Positions 62,079 through 64,000 of a DNA stretch of 64,000 nt are shown here, piece after piece. The notes under the pieces are model-generated. The model did no database searches. It was given only the letters and a program-made list of their open reading frames with translations, and was not told the origin of the DNA. The stretch is from Parapristionchus giblindavisi (Eukaryota > Nematoda > Chromadorea > Rhabditida > Diplogasteridae): NCBI GenBank assembly GCA_943737045.1, contig CALSFV010000408.1, forward strand, positions 124,001-188,000, given 5' to 3'. The translations under genes were made by a program, and so were the position numbers. Every line of letters begins with the position of its first letter. Within the stretch, counting starts at the first letter, position 1.

Positions 62079-63675
62079 TATAATCCATGAATCATCTAAC
62101 AAGTGCATATAACCCCACTATGGCACATTCAAAGTATGGATATCATGGTAAGAAATGAATGATCTCATTCTGATTCATGGTATGGAGTAGTCTACAACTG
62201 TATTCACTGTATGAACTCAACTTGAAATTACTCGAGATCTTCCAATCTCATACCCTAATAGATATTCCCTTTTCCATCTCGACAACTTTTCTTTTACTTC
62301 TTACTCTTAGAATCATAACCGGCAATTGAAAAGAATAACCGCCAATTAGAGTGTAATCTGTGATAAGTCGACTACCGTAATCTATATTGATTTGTAGTGC
62401 ATTACAATATGAAAGTAAACAGTAATATTTCTTTCCCTTTCTCTCTCATATATCACTACTTCTAGAGTAAGAGGGAGAGAGAGGGAGAGATAGAAATGGA
62501 GAGGGAGAGGGAGAGGGAGAGGGAGAGGGAGAGGGAGAGGGAGAGACAGAAAGGAGAGGGAGAGAAAGAAATAAAATAGAACGAGAGGAAAGAATTGTGT
62601 GGGTACGTTGGGATAACAACAAAAGAGTATTACTGTAATATAAAAGGACAAAATATTTAAATAAATAAAATATTTGAATAAGGTGGAGTAAATGTGTAAG
62701 AATAAAGATAGAATGAGGATAGAAAGGGCGCTGAGATATTTGAGTGTCTCTCTATAGAAAATTACTCCAATCACCTACTAATGATACAGTAATTTACTCT
62801 CAATTGCTCTCCTATTACATTTCTCTATTCAAAAGAGGCGGAGTCTGAATTATTCAAGAACGAATCTAGCAATAAGATGAAAGAAAGAGTCAAGACCACG
62901 TATGATCGAGATTCTATCGGAAGGATTCAGAAAGCCTAACGAGTGTTTATTGGACAGTGTAGACTAAACTGGATATTGTCGGGAATTGATTCAAAGGACA
63001 AAGTAAATGAAGAAGATAAACCTCGAGAGAAGGCCTTGTAGAAACTTGAAAGAGAATGTTTACAGCTTCGATAGAGGATGGTAAATTGAGTAATAGAAGG
63101 TCAAAATAGGTGGAGATGAAGAAGAATCATAGAATAAGAAATGGTAGAGATTCTAGAGGGAGAGAATCGAGAGGGAGAAGGAGAGGGAGAAGGAGAGGGA
63201 GAAGGAGAGGGAGAGATAATAGATGGTTGGTTCAGATAAGTTTCATGTTCGATGCGCGAATGATTGAACATACGTGATGATTTGATGGATGAGATATTGA
63301 TTGGATCGAGATAAGAGATTGATTGAGAGGTATTGATTGAATGAAATGATAATAAACAAGATATGGAGAATAGATCATAATCCATATGAGAGAGATATTG
63401 AAGAAATGATGAAGATGACAATGGATTTGAATATAAGACAAAACAAATGAAATACTTCACAGAATAGACAAAGAATAAAAGACCTTTAATAAGATAATGG
63501 CAACCGTACATGAGTATAAGATGAATAAAGAATGACTTTTAGATCTCCGCCCTTCGTTTCCTTCTTCTTCACACAAATTACTAACAATTCTTGACAAATT
63601 ATGTGTCCCTTCCTCTCCTTTCAACTACCAACCAATTTGTGCCAATAATCATCATCTTTTCAATTGCTTTCACAC

Positions 63676-63748
63676 CTTTTCTATCTCTTGACTCCGCCCA
63701 TTTTATGTTCGAGACGCCAGATGGCCCCAGGCGTCTATGTGGCGCCAT
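63676..63748 (-). CDS. Possible first exon of an unidentified minus-strand gene
   Basis: On the minus strand the ATG at 63748 opens MAPHRRLGPSGVSNIKWAES and continues RDRK to a GTGTGA donor. The composition is more GC-rich and codon-like than the surrounding repeats. A second exon-like piece with AG and GTGAGA borders lies at about 59140-59172 (ELATVIPDVV). Nothing joins them convincingly, so this is only a candidate. Confidence 0.25.
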
Positions 63749-64000
63749 TGGGGTTAATTGAAGGTTACAGTGAAGAGTGAGAGAGAGACTAGATAATTGG
63801 ATATATGAAGTCATCTATCTCTTCCTCTACCTCTACCTCTTTGGTTACGTTGTTTCATTTTTCATGGTTTGATGGTAAACTTAGTTAAGTTAGATTCATT
63901 TCATACCCTCTAATGATGTTTTCATTCAATAGAGGGAGATATACCAAATGGGCGGAGTTTAGAGAATGAAGAAGAATGAGTGAGATATCTGTAGAGGTAG

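Larger units (their letters stand above)
57680..63220. repeat. Cluster of GGGAGA/TCCCTC blocks in alternating orientation
   Basis: Homopurine or homopyrimidine blocks of 40-160 bp built of the hexamer GAGGGA. Purine on the plus strand: about 58030-58100, 60285-60372, 60560-60720, 61430-61512, 62468-62566, 63150-63217. Pyrimidine on the plus strand: about 57678-57716, 59370-59465, 61108-61178, 61718-61756. The longest pure run, GGGAGA repeats, is near 62498-62546. Long reading frames across them (Leu/Ser/Pro-rich) are artefacts of the repeat. Confidence 0.85.

Noticed and set aside
1..64000. CRISPR array or prokaryotic operon structure
   Set aside because: No regularly spaced repeats with unique spacers; all genes are spliced and eukaryotic.

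Overview
The window looks like a gene-sparse, AT-rich piece of a free-living rhabditid or diplogastrid nematode genome. The evidence is many short exons (about 35 to 180 bp) split by short introns with TTTTCAG-like acceptors, nematode-type chemoreceptor families (sre-like and srsx-like), a nose-resistant-to-fluoxetine (NRF-6) family acyltransferase, and nematode-style foldback repeats. Most real genes are multi-exon, so I assembled them by hand from homology, splice sites and reading phase. The species is inferred only.

Layout. 84-340: an intronless fragment of the mitochondrial ATP synthase c subunit with an internal stop. 2193-7816 (minus): a complete 21-exon SLC6-type sodium/neurotransmitter symporter (about 655 aa). 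10048-13478 and 14198-24709 (plus): two tandem sre-like chemoreceptor genes with identical 11-exon structure (313 and 311 aa). The second is split at its first exon/intron junction by an 8.5 kb element (14317-22816). That element has perfect 19-bp terminal inverted repeats and carries a roughly 20-exon topoisomerase II-derived gene lacking the N-terminal ATPase and the C-terminal part.

26738-28620, 35251-37032 and 39713-46520: three complete srsx-like receptors with the same nine-exon structure (317, 317 and 342 aa). A fourth, truncated copy (31627-31877) ends at a 5'-truncated LINE (31878-34552). The LINE is flanked by direct repeats of about 950 bp, and the right-hand repeat regenerates an intact gene. 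Intron 7 of the third receptor holds almost 5 kb of palindromic DNA in two elements. 46637-49858 holds two inverted 1.2 kb foldback elements with tRNA-like arms. Three tRNA-Val(AAC) genes lie antisense in or near these receptors.

50723-56377 (plus): a complete 23-exon NRF-6-like acyltransferase-3 gene (about 677 aa), including one probable GC-AG intron. 56.4-64 kb: no recognisable complete gene, but many GGGAGA/TCCCTC blocks in alternating orientation, small palindromes and a possible first exon on the minus strand.

The genes do not form a pathway. The region reads as a chemoreceptor cluster, expanded by tandem duplication and heavily remodelled by transposons, lying between two single-copy membrane-protein genes. 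The most striking object is the TIR-bounded element that has captured an intron-containing topoisomerase II segment whose frame is still open.
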